From Rhodoferax lacus (GTDB lineage Bacteria; Pseudomonadota; Gammaproteobacteria; Burkholderiales; Burkholderiaceae_C): a stretch of DNA of 64,000 nucleotides. The DNA is taken from contig NZ_QFZK01000013.1 of assembly GCF_003415675.1 (NCBI RefSeq), forward strand, positions 32,683-96,682. Direction: 5' to 3'. Numbering within the stretch: the first letter of the stretch is position 1; every line of letters starts with the position of its first letter. Both the position numbers and the translations under genes were made by a program. Of the stretch, positions 53,453-63,182 are shown in pieces. The notes beneath the pieces are model-generated. The model saw only the letters and a list, made by a program, of their open reading frames with translations. It was not told where the DNA came from and ran no database searches.

Positions 53453-56047
53453 CTATTTGCCTACATCTGCCTCAAACTGCGCCACCGGCATGGGCCTGCC
53501 AAAGAAATAGCCCTGGAAGGTGTGGCAGCCGCGCTGCTCCAGGAAGTCCTGCTGCTCGCGCGTCTCCACGCCCTCGGCAATCACGTTCAGGCCCAGGGCT
53601 TCCGTCATGGCGATGATGGTTTGCACGATGGCGGCGTCGTTGGGGTCGGTGGTGATGTCGCGCACAAAGCCCTGGTCGATCTTGAGCTGGTCCAGCGGCA
53701 GTCTCTTGAGGTACTGCAGTGACGAGTAGCCGGTGCCGAAGTCGTCCATCGAAAAGCTGATGCCAAGCAGTTTGAGTTCGCGCATCTTGGCAATGGTGTC
53801 CTCGGCCTGCTCCAGCACCACGCTTTCGGTAAGTTCGAGTTTCAGCTGCGCAGGCTTGGCAGCGGTTTGCAGCAGCACGCGGCGCACCTGGTCCACAAAA
53901 TCAGGCTGGTGGAACTGCTTGGCGCTGACGTTAACGGCCAGTGTCAGCTCGCGCAGGCCGGGATGTGCCTGCCAGGTCTTGAGTTGCCTGCAGGCGGTCT
54001 GAATCACCCACAGGCCAATCGGAATGATGGCGCCGGTTTCTTCTGCCAACGGAATGAACTGCGCCGGAGACACCAGCCCGCGCTCGGGATGTGCCCAGCG
54101 CAGCAGCACCTCGGCGCCCAGGCAGTGGCCCTGGGCATTCACCTGTTTCTGGAAATACAGCAGCAGCTGCTGCCGGTCCAGGGCTTGGCCCAGGTCGGCC
54201 ACCAGAATCAGGCGTGCTTCCAGCTCGGACTGCATCTTGGGGTCGTAAAAGCGGATGGTGTTGCGCCCGGCATTCTTGGCCTGGTACATGGCGGCGTCGG
54301 CGTGCTTGAGCAGCGAGTCCACCGTCACCGCATGCTCCCTGAACAGCACGATGCCGATGCTGCCCGTGATCAGCGCCTTGCTGCCTTCTTGCAGGTAGGG
54401 CTGGGCCAGCGCCGTGCGGATCTTCTCTGCCACCAGCTCGGCTTGTGCCGCTGCTTCCTTGGGCAGCTCATGCAGGCCTTCGAGCAGGAGGATGAACTCG
54501 TCGCCTCCGTGCCTGGCCACCATGCCGCCCTCGCGTACGCAGCCGCGCAGGCGCTGGGCCACCTCATCGAGCAACTGGTCGCCCTGGGCCGGGCCCCGGC
54601 TGTCGTTGAAGGACTTGAAGTTATCCAGGTCCAGAAACAGCAGGGCGCCATGGCGATGCGTGTTGGCGCTCACCGCCATGGCCTTGTGCAGGGCGTCCTG
54701 CAGGAACTGGCGGTTGGGCAGGCCGGTAAGCGAGTCAAAGTGTTCCAGCTGGTGGATGTGCTCCTGCGCCTGCTTTTGCGCGGTGATGTCGTCATACACA
54801 CCGAGCAGGCCCACCTTCTCTCCGTGCGGCCCCATCAGCGGAACCTTGGAGGTGCGCAGCCAGATGTGCTGCCCATCGGGCGTGGTCTGGGGTTCTTCAA
54901 AGTTGAGTTTCGGGGTCTGGCTGCGCAGCACCCGCAGGTCATCGGCGCGGTACAGCTCGGCCTGCTCGTGCCAGCCCAGGTCGGTGTCGAATTTGCCCAC
55001 CAGTTCCTCCGGGTTCTGAAACCCGGCATCGCGTGCAAACGCCTGGTTGCAGCCCAGGTAGCGCAACTCGCTGTCCTTCCAGAAGATGCGCAGCGGCGCT
55101 GTCTCGATTACCTGGCGCATCATGGTGTTGATGGAGCGCAGTTGTTGCTCGGCGGCCTTTTGTTCGGTCAGGTCAATGAAGTAGGAAAAGGTTCTGGGCC
55201 CCAGATCCGTCTCGACCCGCCGGGACGAGACCAGGAACGAAAAGGTGGAGCCATCCCGGCGCAGCCCGGTGGTCTCGTAGGTGGCCTCCGACGCCTGGCC
55301 CAGGGTCCGCAGCCTGGCGCGTTCCGCAATTGCGGCACGCTGCTCGGGCGCAATGCAGTTGGTGAGTGGCTGGCCGCGCAATTCGTCAATGCTGTCGTAG
55401 CCAAACAGGGTCAGAAAAGACCGGTTGGCATCGACCACAATGCCGTCACAGGACAGGCCCACGCCAATCGGGCTGAGCTCGATGAGGGTCTTGAACTGGC
55501 TCTCGATCTGCTGCAGGGAGTTCTTGAGTTTGTCCTGTTCGGCCTGGGCCGCGGCCTGCTGCGCGTCCTGGGCCCGGCACAGCACGATGGCTTTGGCCAG
55601 TTGCGCCAGCACCGGTTGCAGCACCTGCTCCAGCTTGAACGGTGATTCGGGCGCCTGCACGGCCAGCAGCATCAGCACACCGTTGTTCTCCAGTGGCAGC
55701 CTCAGATACGACTGGTAGCTGGTGCGTGTGGTGCCCAGATGCGCCAGCAGTTCTGCGGGCAGGCTGGCGTGTTCGGCGCAGCCATAGAGCAGCTCGCAGG
55801 GCAGCTCCATGGGCTTGTCAAGCTGTGCAATCAGCTCGAAATCACCCACGGCTGCGCTCAAACGCACTGGCACGTTGGCACCCGAACCTTGGCAGCTCGG
55901 CATGTCCAGGCAGACAAAGCCGGCCGAATAGGAGGTGTGGTACAGCAGGCGCTGCAGGGTGCGGGTGAGCAGGGAATGCAGCTTGACCTCGCCGCCAATC
56001 GTGACGGCCAGGTCGTACAGGACCAGCAGAATCTGTTGTTGCGGCAT
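53453..56047 (-). CDS. GAF-PAS-PAS-GGDEF-EAL cyclic di-GMP protein
   Basis: The 864-aa soluble protein has a GAF domain (about residues 10-165), a linker coiled coil, two PAS domains (about 180-300 and 305-430), a GGDEF domain (about 440-600) with an intact GGDEF motif, and an EAL domain (about 615-860) with EVLLRW, NVSAKQFH, ELTES, DDFGTGYSS, KIDQGFV and EGVET. Both catalytic parts look competent. The RxxD inhibitory site before GGDEF is replaced (REGG). It starts 9 bases after the FIST sensor gene, so the two are probably co-transcribed. Confidence 0.93.
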   Translation of the reverse strand: MPQQQILLVLYDLAVTIGGEVKLHSLLTRTLQRLLYHTSYSAGFVCLDMPSCQGSGANVPVRLSAAVGDFELIAQLDKPMELPCELLYGCAEHASLPAELLAHLGTTRTSYQSYLRLPLENNGVLMLLAVQAPESPFKLEQVLQPVLAQLAKAIVLCRAQDAQQAAAQAEQDKLKNSLQQIESQFKTLIELSPIGVGLSCDGIVVDANRSFLTLFGYDSIDELRGQPLTNCIAPEQRAAIAERARLRTLGQASEATYETTGLRRDGSTFSFLVSSRRVETDLGPRTFSYFIDLTEQKAAEQQLRSINTMMRQVIETAPLRIFWKDSELRYLGCNQAFARDAGFQNPEELVGKFDTDLGWHEQAELYRADDLRVLRSQTPKLNFEEPQTTPDGQHIWLRTSKVPLMGPHGEKVGLLGVYDDITAQKQAQEHIHQLEHFDSLTGLPNRQFLQDALHKAMAVSANTHRHGALLFLDLDNFKSFNDSRGPAQGDQLLDEVAQRLRGCVREGGMVARHGGDEFILLLEGLHELPKEAAAQAELVAEKIRTALAQPYLQEGSKALITGSIGIVLFREHAVTVDSLLKHADAAMYQAKNAGRNTIRFYDPKMQSELEARLILVADLGQALDRQQLLLYFQKQVNAQGHCLGAEVLLRWAHPERGLVSPAQFIPLAEETGAIIPIGLWVIQTACRQLKTWQAHPGLRELTLAVNVSAKQFHQPDFVDQVRRVLLQTAAKPAQLKLELTESVVLEQAEDTIAKMRELKLLGISFSMDDFGTGYSSLQYLKRLPLDQLKIDQGFVRDITTDPNDAAIVQTIIAMTEALGLNVIAEGVETREQQDFLEQRGCHTFQGYFFGRPMPVAQFEADVGK

Positions 56048-56056
56048 GGCGTGCGG

Positions 56057-57211
56057 CTACCAGTGGGCCGCCACCAGCGTGGCGTTGTGGAACAGGGGAT
56101 AGTCGTGCTGGCGGGAACCACCAATCTCGCCTAGCGACAAGGCGCCGGCCACCTGGACCGACGGCAGGCGTTGCCCCAAGGCCTGCAGTTCGGCGGTGGC
56201 ACTTTCCAGCCCCAGGTGCATGCGCCGCCCGGCGCAGTAAAACAGCAGCAGCTCAGTGGCCCCGGGGCCGGCGTCCATGGCGGCAAGGCCGGTGCACAGC
56301 ACCTGCAGGGTTTCGGTGCTGTCCACGGCCGGGCTGGCCAGCAGGGTGAGCACGGAGTTGGCCGGCACCTCGCCCACGCAGAACAGCGAGCCGTCCGGGT
56401 TGAGCATCACCGGAATGCGTACCACCACATGGTGGTTGGCGCGCACGATGCCAAAGGGGAAGTGCACCGCATGTTCGTAAAAATTGGCGGCGTTGATCTG
56501 CACGCCGTACTGGTTTTCCACCAGCTCCTGGTACACCTCAAAGGCGGGCCGCCAGTCAATCTGCGTGACGCAGTTGCCATGGGTGCTGGTGGCGCACACG
56601 GTGCGCTCGGGCGCGTGGTAGCCGTGCTCGAGCACAGCGCCCTGGTGGTCGGGCAAGAGCACCAGCAGTACGCCGTTGCTCACCAGGCGTTCCCCATCAA
56701 ACAGGCAGGGCATGGGGGTGAAGGTCTCGCTGCCGGCGTTGGCGCCGGCATAGTGCACGCGGTTGGCCAGACGCAAATAGAGGGCATCGAGCAAGCTGCC
56801 GGTGTTGGGCACCATGGAATCAAACAGCATGAACAGCGTGGCCTCCGGGTGGCCCACCAGATGCGGGGTCAGTTGCTGCGCAATGGATTGCACCAGCTGC
56901 TCGACGCCGTCTGCATCCTGTGGCAGATCGGCATGCAGTGTGTAGTGGGGCATCACGTCAAAACGCAGCAGCCACAGCCCGTCGGTGTGAAAGGCCCCTT
57001 GGTGGACCAGAGCCGGAAAAATGCCGCCCACCAGAGGAATGTGGCGTTGTGCGCACTGCGTCTGCAGCAGGCCCAGCTGGTCTTTGCGGGCTTCCGGCAG
57101 AAAGGCACACACCCCCATGTGCGGGAAGGCCGCTTGCCAGCTGGACAGGGTTTGCTCCAGCAGCTGCGGGTCCACGCCTGGAACAAAACACAACTTGGTC
57201 AGCTTGTTCAT
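56057..57211 (-). CDS. FIST-domain sensor protein
   Basis: The 384-aa protein has a FIST N domain (VGGIFPALVHQGAFHTDGLW, later LDALYLRLANRVHYAGANAGSE and FDGERLVSNGVLLVLL) and a FIST C domain (VRIPVMLNPDGSLFCVGEVP, ELLLFYCAGRRMHLG, VAGALSLGEIGG). FIST proteins are thought to bind small ligands such as amino acids and pass signals to kinases or cyclic di-GMP enzymes. The GGDEF/EAL gene directly downstream is the probable partner. Confidence 0.9.
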   Translation of the reverse strand: MNKLTKLCFVPGVDPQLLEQTLSSWQAAFPHMGVCAFLPEARKDQLGLLQTQCAQRHIPLVGGIFPALVHQGAFHTDGLWLLRFDVMPHYTLHADLPQDADGVEQLVQSIAQQLTPHLVGHPEATLFMLFDSMVPNTGSLLDALYLRLANRVHYAGANAGSETFTPMPCLFDGERLVSNGVLLVLLPDHQGAVLEHGYHAPERTVCATSTHGNCVTQIDWRPAFEVYQELVENQYGVQINAANFYEHAVHFPFGIVRANHHVVVRIPVMLNPDGSLFCVGEVPANSVLTLLASPAVDSTETLQVLCTGLAAMDAGPGATELLLFYCAGRRMHLGLESATAELQALGQRLPSVQVAGALSLGEIGGSRQHDYPLFHNATLVAAHW

Positions 57212-57382
57212 CTCACATCCCCTCGTTTGCCAGTACTGGCTTTGTATTGGAATGAATTATGCGAAGCATTCAGCCGCGTGAGGCCCTTATTTGGGGAAAA
57301 AGGTTCAATGGGCGCCGGGCCTGCGGGACCACAGGCGCAGTTTGTGGCCCCAGACGCACGTCCACTTCAGGCCCGCTGGCGC

Positions 57383-58315
57383 CTAGCAGGCGTTGCAGGC
57401 CAGGGTGGCCGCGTTCACCTGGAAGCGCGTCTGCTCGATCAGGTAGTCCAGAAACACCCGGCTGCGCTCGGGGATGAACTGGCGGCTGGGCAGGGCGGCG
57501 TACAGGGTCAGGCGCCCGGCGATCCAGGGCCGCAGCACGCGCAGCAACTCGCCGCGCATCAGGTAGGGCGCCACCAGGTCCAGCGCCACCGAGGTGATGC
57601 CTGCGCCGTCCAGTGTGGCGCGCAGCAGGGTGTCGCTGTGGTTCACCCACAGGCCGGGGTCGACGGCCACGTCCACGGCCAGGTCGTTCTGGTCTGTATT
57701 GAACAGGCGCCAATGGCGCGGCTGGCCGCCTGCGGTCTTGAGGCGCAGCACGTCGTGCTGGGTCAGGTCCTCCGGCTTGAAGGGCTGCATGCGGCCCAAC
57801 AGGTAGCTCGGGGCGCAGACCAGGATGGCCTCGGTGGTCGAGACCTTGCGCGCCACCACCTCCCCATTGAACTGGTCATCGGTGGGCAGCAGGGTGATGT
57901 CGTAGTCCTCCACCGGCGGCTCTTTGTAGGCGGCCACCTCAATGTCCAGCAGGATCTTGGGGTGCAGCTGGCGAAAGCCCGCAATCAGCGGCGCCAGCAC
58001 GTGGGTGGCCAGCACGGGCGGCGCCAGGATGCGCAGCACACCGGCGAGTTCATGGGTGTGGGAGCTTACGGCCTGGTCGGCCTCGTCAATGTCCTGCAGG
58101 ATCAGGCGCAGGCGCTCCAGGTAGGCCTCGCCTGCCACGCTCAGCGAGAGGCGGCGCGTGCTGCGGTGGAGCAGCCGGGTGCCCAAATGCGCTTCCAGAT
58201 CGGCCACCAGGCGGGTCACCACGGCGGGCGACAGGTCCAGGGCGCGGGCGGCCGCGGCAAAGCCACCTTCGTCTATGACCTTTTGAAACACCCGCATTGA
58301 CATCAAACGGTCCAT
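57383..58315 (-). CDS. LysR-family regulator
   Basis: The 310-aa protein starts MDRLMSMRVFQKVIDEGGFA. The helix-turn-helix covers AAAARALDLSPAVVTRLVADLE, then LGTRLLHRSTRRLSLSVAG. The effector domain follows the CrgA/DsdC-like group. It is divergent from the MFS gene 73 bases away, with a LysR box between them, so it probably regulates that transporter. Confidence 0.9.
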   Translation of the reverse strand: MDRLMSMRVFQKVIDEGGFAAAARALDLSPAVVTRLVADLEAHLGTRLLHRSTRRLSLSVAGEAYLERLRLILQDIDEADQAVSSHTHELAGVLRILAPPVLATHVLAPLIAGFRQLHPKILLDIEVAAYKEPPVEDYDITLLPTDDQFNGEVVARKVSTTEAILVCAPSYLLGRMQPFKPEDLTQHDVLRLKTAGGQPRHWRLFNTDQNDLAVDVAVDPGLWVNHSDTLLRATLDGAGITSVALDLVAPYLMRGELLRVLRPWIAGRLTLYAALPSRQFIPERSRVFLDYLIEQTRFQVNAATLACNAC

Positions 58316-58342
58316 AGACTCTTTCCAAAGCTGGCCTGGATT

Positions 58343-58359
58343 ATTGCTGATGGTGCAAT
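58343..58359. promoter_or_regulatory. LysR box ATTGC-N7-GCAAT
   Basis: This perfect inverted repeat contains the T-N11-A pattern of LysR-type operators. It sits in the 73-base gap between the divergent LysR and MFS genes. Confidence 0.65.
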
Positions 58360-58388
58360 GTCCGGCGCGGTAGCATCACCCTCTGCGC

Positions 58389-59639
58389 ATGTCCCCATCC
58401 CCTCCGTCTACTTCTGCAACGCCTGCCTCCCTGTGGGCCCGGTTGCGCCTGCTGGTGCTGGGCGACGGCGTACAGGCCTCTCGCCCGGTGGTCTGGGTGA
58501 TTGGCTTTTTTGCCTTCCTGAATGTGTACTCCATGCAGGCTGTGCTGCCCCTCTTGATGCGCGACTTTGCGGCCACACCGTTGCAGGCCGGGGCCACCGT
58601 GGGTGCCACCGTGCTGGCCATTGCCCTGGTGTCGCCCTTCATCGGCATGCTGTCCGACGCACTGGGGCGCAAGCGCATTCTGTGCAGCGCGCTGTTTGCC
58701 CTGTGCCTGCCCACCGGCCTGATTGCCCTGGCGGGCGACCTGCACACCATCGTGCTGCTGCGCTTTTTGCAGGGCCTGGTGGTGCCCGGCATTGTGGTGG
58801 TGATGATTGCCTACCTGTCGGAAGAGTTCCGCTCCGGTGGGGTGGCGCGCATGACCAGCACCTATGTGGGCGGCACCGTCATGGGCGGTTTTTGCGGGCG
58901 CTTCATCACCGGGCACCTCAGCGATGTGATGGGCTGGCGCAGTGCCTATGTGGCTCTGGCCGTGCTCAACCTGCTGGGCGCCATCTGGGTGCTGCGGGCC
59001 CTGCCCGCCTCGCGCCACTTCGTGGCCAACCGCAATTTCCCCGTGGCGCTGCAGACGCTGGCGCGGCACCTGCGCAACCGGCGCTTTGTGGCCATCTGCG
59101 GCCTGGGCTTTTGCGTGCTGTTTTCGCTGGTGGGCAGCTTCACCTATGTGAATCTGTACCTGGCCGAGGCGCCTTTTCACCTGTCGAGCGCCGGGCTGGC
59201 CAATGTGTTTGCGGTGTATCTGCTGGGCGTGGTGGTTACGCCGCAGGCCGGGCGCTTCATCGTGCGCCATGGGTTTTTGCGCACGGTGCTGAGCATGCTG
59301 GCGCTGTCGGCCTGCGCCCTGCTGCTGACCTTGCTGCCGGTGCTCCTGGCGGTGATCGCCGGGCTGGCGCTGAGTTCCTGCGGCGTCTTCATCTGCCAGT
59401 CGGCCACCATCAGCCACATTGCCGACACCGTCACCGAGGGCCGCTCACTGGCCACCGGCATCTATTACCTGAGCTATTACGCCGGAGGTGCGGCCGGGGC
59501 CTGGATCGCCGGGCTGGCCTTTGAGGGCTGGGGCTGGAGTGGATCGGTGCTGTCCATCATCCTGTTCCAGGGGCTGGCGGCAGCCATTGCGCTGTGCTTC
59601 CTGCGCCCGCGCGCGGGCGCCGTGCAGGCGGGGTCTTAG
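58389..59639 (+). CDS. MFS transporter (arabinose efflux/YnfM-like)
   Basis: The 416-aa membrane protein has about twelve helices and the MFS motif between helices 2 and 3 (GMLSDALGRKRILCSA). Patterns such as LRFLQGLVVPGIVVVMIAYLSEEF and GGTVMGGFCGRFITGHLSD resemble YnfM-like drug/sugar efflux carriers. Its regulation by the divergent LysR protein is likely. The substrate cannot be told. Confidence 0.85.
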   Translation: MSPSPPSTSATPASLWARLRLLVLGDGVQASRPVVWVIGFFAFLNVYSMQAVLPLLMRDFAATPLQAGATVGATVLAIALVSPFIGMLSDALGRKRILCSALFALCLPTGLIALAGDLHTIVLLRFLQGLVVPGIVVVMIAYLSEEFRSGGVARMTSTYVGGTVMGGFCGRFITGHLSDVMGWRSAYVALAVLNLLGAIWVLRALPASRHFVANRNFPVALQTLARHLRNRRFVAICGLGFCVLFSLVGSFTYVNLYLAEAPFHLSSAGLANVFAVYLLGVVVTPQAGRFIVRHGFLRTVLSMLALSACALLLTLLPVLLAVIAGLALSSCGVFICQSATISHIADTVTEGRSLATGIYYLSYYAGGAAGAWIAGLAFEGWGWSGSVLSIILFQGLAAAIALCFLRPRAGAVQAGS

Positions 59640-59693
59640 AATCCCCCCACCTACCGGTGCCAGCAGGCGCCACCAATTAAAGGAATATCCGTC

Positions 59694-60407
59694 ATGGGCG
59701 CGCAGTGGAAAGCAAAGGGTAAAGATCTGGCAGCCAATGCCAGAGGCAAGATGTTCACCAAGCTGGTGAAGGAAATCACCGTGGCCGCGCGCAATGGCGC
59801 CGACCCCGCCAGCAACGCGCGCCTGCGCCTGGTGGTGGAGCAGGCCCGCAAGGTCTCCATGCCCAAGGACACGCTGGACCGGGCCCTGAAAAAGGGCTCC
59901 GGTGTGGGTGATGATGCCACCCAGTACGAGCGCGTGATGTACGAGGGCTATGCCCCGCACCAGGTGGCCGTGATGGTGGAATGCCTGACCGACAACGTCA
60001 AGCGCACGGCGCCCGAAATGCGCGTGCTGTTCCGCAAGGGCCAGCTCGGCACCAGCGGCTCGGTGGCCTGGGACTTTGACCATCTGGGCATGATCGAGGC
60101 TGCACCCGCCACCCCCGGCGCAGACGCCGAAACCGCCGCCATCGAGGCCGGTGCAGAAGACCTGGAGCCCGGCGAGGACGCAGGCAACACCCTGTTCCTC
60201 ACCGCCCCGGCCGACCTGGACCTGGTGAGCCGCGCCCTGCCCGCGCAAGGCTTCAACGTGCTGTCCATGAAGCTCGGTTACAAGCCCAAGAACCCGGTAG
60301 ACCCCACATCCCTGAGCGCCGAAGCGCTGGAAGAGGTAGAAGCTTTCCTGGCCGCCATCGACGCGCACGATGACGTGCAAGAGGTGTACGTGGGACTCGC
60401 GGGGTAG
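59694..60407 (+). CDS. YebC/PmpR-family protein
   Basis: The 237-aa protein matches the YebC/TACO1 family: start [20 protein letters not shown] (normally SKWxxIK), [32 protein letters not shown], and [20 protein letters not shown]. Members act as DNA-binding regulators or in translation of proline-rich stretches. It lies between the MFS and TolA-like genes; the gap before it is 54 bases. Confidence 0.92.
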   Translation: MGAQWKAKGKDLAANARGKMFTKLVKEITVAARNGADPASNARLRLVVEQARKVSMPKDTLDRALKKGSGVGDDATQYERVMYEGYAPHQVAVMVECLTDNVKRTAPEMRVLFRKGQLGTSGSVAWDFDHLGMIEAAPATPGADAETAAIEAGAEDLEPGEDAGNTLFLTAPADLDLVSRALPAQGFNVLSMKLGYKPKNPVDPTSLSAEALEEVEAFLAAIDAHDDVQEVYVGLAG

Positions 60408-60414
60408 CCTCCCA

Positions 60415-62727
60415 TCACCGGCCGGTTTTGGTCAGGCGCAAGCCATTGCCAAAGGTCCATAGCCGGGTGACTTCCACCACGTCGTAGTCCAGCGCCAGAT
60501 CGGCCGGTATGCGCCGGTAGGGCGCCAGTGACTTGATGATGATTTCAATCGCGGCGTCAATTGCTGGTGTGCCGCTGGAGCGCTTGAACGCCACGCTCTC
60601 CACACTGCCGTCCTTGTTCAGGGTCACTGTGACGATGGGGTTGGTGTAGGGGCCGCTCTTGGCGGCTTCCAGAAACTCGAACTCCGCGTTCATCTGCACC
60701 CGCTGGCTCCAGCTCTCGGCATACACGGCCAGACGGTCGTCCTGGTCGGCGCGGCCAATCAGGGTGCGCTTGCGCGGCTTTTCAGCCGGGGCTTCGGTGG
60801 GCAGGTCGGGCACGCGTGCGGCCTGCTGACGCTGCAGGGCGGCTGCCTGTTCGGCCGCTGTACGCGCGGCCTGTTGCCGTGCTGCTTCCTGGCGGGCCTG
60901 GTCCTGGCGCAGCGCGTCTTGCCGTGCCGCTTCGGCACGCGCGGCCTCCTGCTGCAGGGCGGCCTGGCGTGCGCCCTCTCTTTGCGCTGCAGCCTGGCGT
61001 TCGCCTTCCTGGCGCAGTCCCTCCTGTCGGCTGGCCTCCTGCCGGGCCGCTTCCTGTGCTGCCGCTTGTTGGGCCACAGCCTGGCGTGCGGCTTCCTGTT
61101 GTGCCGCATTGGCAGCCGCTGTTGCAGCCGCTTGGCGTGCAGCCGCCTGTTGGCGTTCAGCGGCTGCGGCCGTTGCCGCCGCTGCAGCAGCCGATGCCGC
61201 GCGGTCGGCCTCTTGGCGTGCAGCTTCCCGCTGTGCAGCGGCCACGCGGCTGGCTTCCTGCTTCAGTGCGTCCTGGCGCGCGGCTTCCTGTTTGTTCTGC
61301 TCCTGCTGCCGGGCCTCGGCCCGTTGGGCGTCCTGGCGGGCAGCTTCTTGCGCAGCAGCTACGCGGTTGGCTTCCTGCTTCAACGCCTCCTGGCGGGCAG
61401 CTTCCTGTGCTGCGGCCACGCGGCTGGCCTCCTGCCTCAGCGCTTCCTGGCGCGCGGCTTCCTGTTTGCTCAGTTCCTGCTGCCGGGCCTCGGCTTGCCT
61501 GCTGGCCTCGGCCCGTTGGGCATCCTGGCGTGCGGCCTCTTGGGCAGCAGCCACACGGCTGGCTTCCAGCTTCAGCGCTTCCTGGCGAGTGGCTTCCTGC
61601 AGTGCTACCGCTGCCGCACGGGCCGCTTCCGCGCGCTGGGCAGCCTGGCGGGCAGCCTCTTGCTGCAACTCTTCGAGTCGGGTGGCTTCCTGTTGCGCTA
61701 GCGCCAGGCGCGCCACCTCGCGGCGCTGGGCCTCCAGCCGCGTGGCTTCCTGCTGCGCAGCTGCCACGCGCGCAGCTTCCTGGCGCGCGGCTTCCACACG
61801 CAGGGCGTCTTGCCGGGCGACTTCCTGCTTGAGCACGTCCTGGCGAATCACTTCGGCGCGCTGGCTCTCCAGTCGCGCGGCTTCCTGCTGGACGGCGGCT
61901 TGGCGGGCGCTCTCCAGACGGGTGGCTTCCTGCTGCGCGGCGGCCAGCCTCGCAGCCTCCTGTTGCGCGGTGGCCACCCGTGCAGCCTCCTGTTGGGCGG
62001 CGGCCAGTCGTGCAGCCTCCTGTTGCGCGGCGGCAGCACGTGCAGCTTCCAGTTGGGCTGCGGCCACCCGCGCCGCTTCCTGCTGCGCAGCCGCTTGCCG
62101 TTGGGCCTCCTGCCTGGCCTGTTCCAGCCTGCGCAGCTCCTGCCTGGCCACTTCCAGTTGTGCTGCGGCCTGGCGTGCGGCCTCCTGGCGCAGTGCCTCT
62201 TGCCGGGCGGCCTCCAGTCTGGCGGCCTCTTGTTGCGCGGCCTTGTCTGCCGCCTGCTGCTGTGCCAGTTCGGCGCGCTGTGCCTCGGCCACTTGCGCAT
62301 CTTCCGTGGGGGGCGCGTCGGTCGGCTCCTGTGCCACCTCTGCCACGGGCTTGGGTTTGGCAGCGGGCTTGACCGGTCGCACCGGCGCGGCTTTGGGTAG
62401 GGGTGGAGCCTGGACGGGCGGCAGAACCACCATTTCAGCAGACGTTTTCTCGGCAGCTTTCGGACTGGGCGCTGGCTCTGGCAGGGGGTCGAGCTTGATG
62501 GCGATGGGGGCTTCCACGCCGCGGCGCCCGGTATCGTTGAACAGGCTGTCGGGCAATCCCAGGCCGGCCATATCAAACTGCAAGGTCAGCAGCAGGCCGT
62601 GCACCACCAGAGATAGCAGCACGCCGCCAAGCAAACGCGACTCGGGCCAGCGCCAGGGCGTTTTGCTTTGGCCCCAGACATGCGGGCGCGGTGTTTTGTT
62701 GTTAAGAGTCGCTGCTTCGGAATTCAT
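60415..62727 (-). CDS. Giant TolA/TonB-like protein with long Ala/Gln/Arg coiled coil
   Basis: The 770-aa protein has a single N-terminal membrane anchor (about residues 31-49), a Pro/Lys-rich segment (about 80-140), a very long repetitive region (about 146-638) built from A-A-R-Q-E-A-type units, and a TonB-C-like domain (about 639-770, VTLNKDGSVESVAFKRSSG, ending LRLTKTGR). This is the TolA/TonB layout: inner-membrane anchored and spanning the periplasm to the outer membrane. The coiled-coil region is more than twice that of a usual TolA. No tolQR genes are adjacent. The repeat may vary in length between strains. Confidence 0.85.
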   Translation of the reverse strand: MNSEAATLNNKTPRPHVWGQSKTPWRWPESRLLGGVLLSLVVHGLLLTLQFDMAGLGLPDSLFNDTGRRGVEAPIAIKLDPLPEPAPSPKAAEKTSAEMVVLPPVQAPPLPKAAPVRPVKPAAKPKPVAEVAQEPTDAPPTEDAQVAEAQRAELAQQQAADKAAQQEAARLEAARQEALRQEAARQAAAQLEVARQELRRLEQARQEAQRQAAAQQEAARVAAAQLEAARAAAAQQEAARLAAAQQEAARVATAQQEAARLAAAQQEATRLESARQAAVQQEAARLESQRAEVIRQDVLKQEVARQDALRVEAARQEAARVAAAQQEATRLEAQRREVARLALAQQEATRLEELQQEAARQAAQRAEAARAAAVALQEATRQEALKLEASRVAAAQEAARQDAQRAEASRQAEARQQELSKQEAARQEALRQEASRVAAAQEAARQEALKQEANRVAAAQEAARQDAQRAEARQQEQNKQEAARQDALKQEASRVAAAQREAARQEADRAASAAAAAATAAAAERQQAAARQAAATAAANAAQQEAARQAVAQQAAAQEAARQEASRQEGLRQEGERQAAAQREGARQAALQQEAARAEAARQDALRQDQARQEAARQQAARTAAEQAAALQRQQAARVPDLPTEAPAEKPRKRTLIGRADQDDRLAVYAESWSQRVQMNAEFEFLEAAKSGPYTNPIVTVTLNKDGSVESVAFKRSSGTPAIDAAIEIIIKSLAPYRRIPADLALDYDVVEVTRLWTFGNGLRLTKTGR

Positions 62728-62898
62728 GCGTGGGTGCCATGCTAAGGCCAGGCCTTGGCCCTCCCGGCGTCGGCACCCGCAACTATCGGTCCGAATCGGT
62801 CAAATTCACGTTTGTGGGACCGGCAATTTCCGCTCGCCGGTCGGATATTTGTAAGTGATTGTGTGCCCCGGTGGCTTAAGCACCCATTACAAACCCGC

Positions 62899-63153
62899 TC
62901 AGCCCTTGCGGAAGATACCCAGCATACCCAGGACAAAGATCAGCAGCGCCGCCCCCGCCACCGCAACCACAAAGCGCACCACCCCATCCGTGGCGCTGAT
63001 GCCTACCAGACCGGCCAGCCAATAGCCCAACAGCGAGCCCACCACGCCAATCACCACGTTGGCAATCCAGCCCATTTGCGCGTTGGTCTTCATGACGATG
63101 CTGGCCAGCCAGCCCACGACGCCACCAATTACCAAGGTAATGATCCAGTGCAT
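62899..63153 (-). CDS. GlsB/YeaQ/YmgE-family membrane protein
   Basis: The 84-aa protein consists almost wholly of three hydrophobic helices (LVIGGVVGWLASIVM, VVIGVVGSLLGYWLAGLVG, FVVAVAGAALLIFVLGMLG) with the GWLA and GxxGSxLG motifs of transglycosylase-associated proteins. It is a small inner-membrane protein linked to stress in other bacteria; biochemical role unknown. Confidence 0.9.
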   Translation of the reverse strand: MHWIITLVIGGVVGWLASIVMKTNAQMGWIANVVIGVVGSLLGYWLAGLVGISATDGVVRFVVAVAGAALLIFVLGMLGIFRKG

Positions 63154-63182
63154 AGCTATTTCCTTCTTGTTGTGGCGCAGGC

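Noticed and set aside
61109..62854. 581-codon plus-strand frame opposite the TolA-like gene
   Set aside because: Ala/Ser/Cys-rich repeats are the antisense reading of the coiled-coil repeat; the minus-strand frame has an anchor and a TonB-like end.
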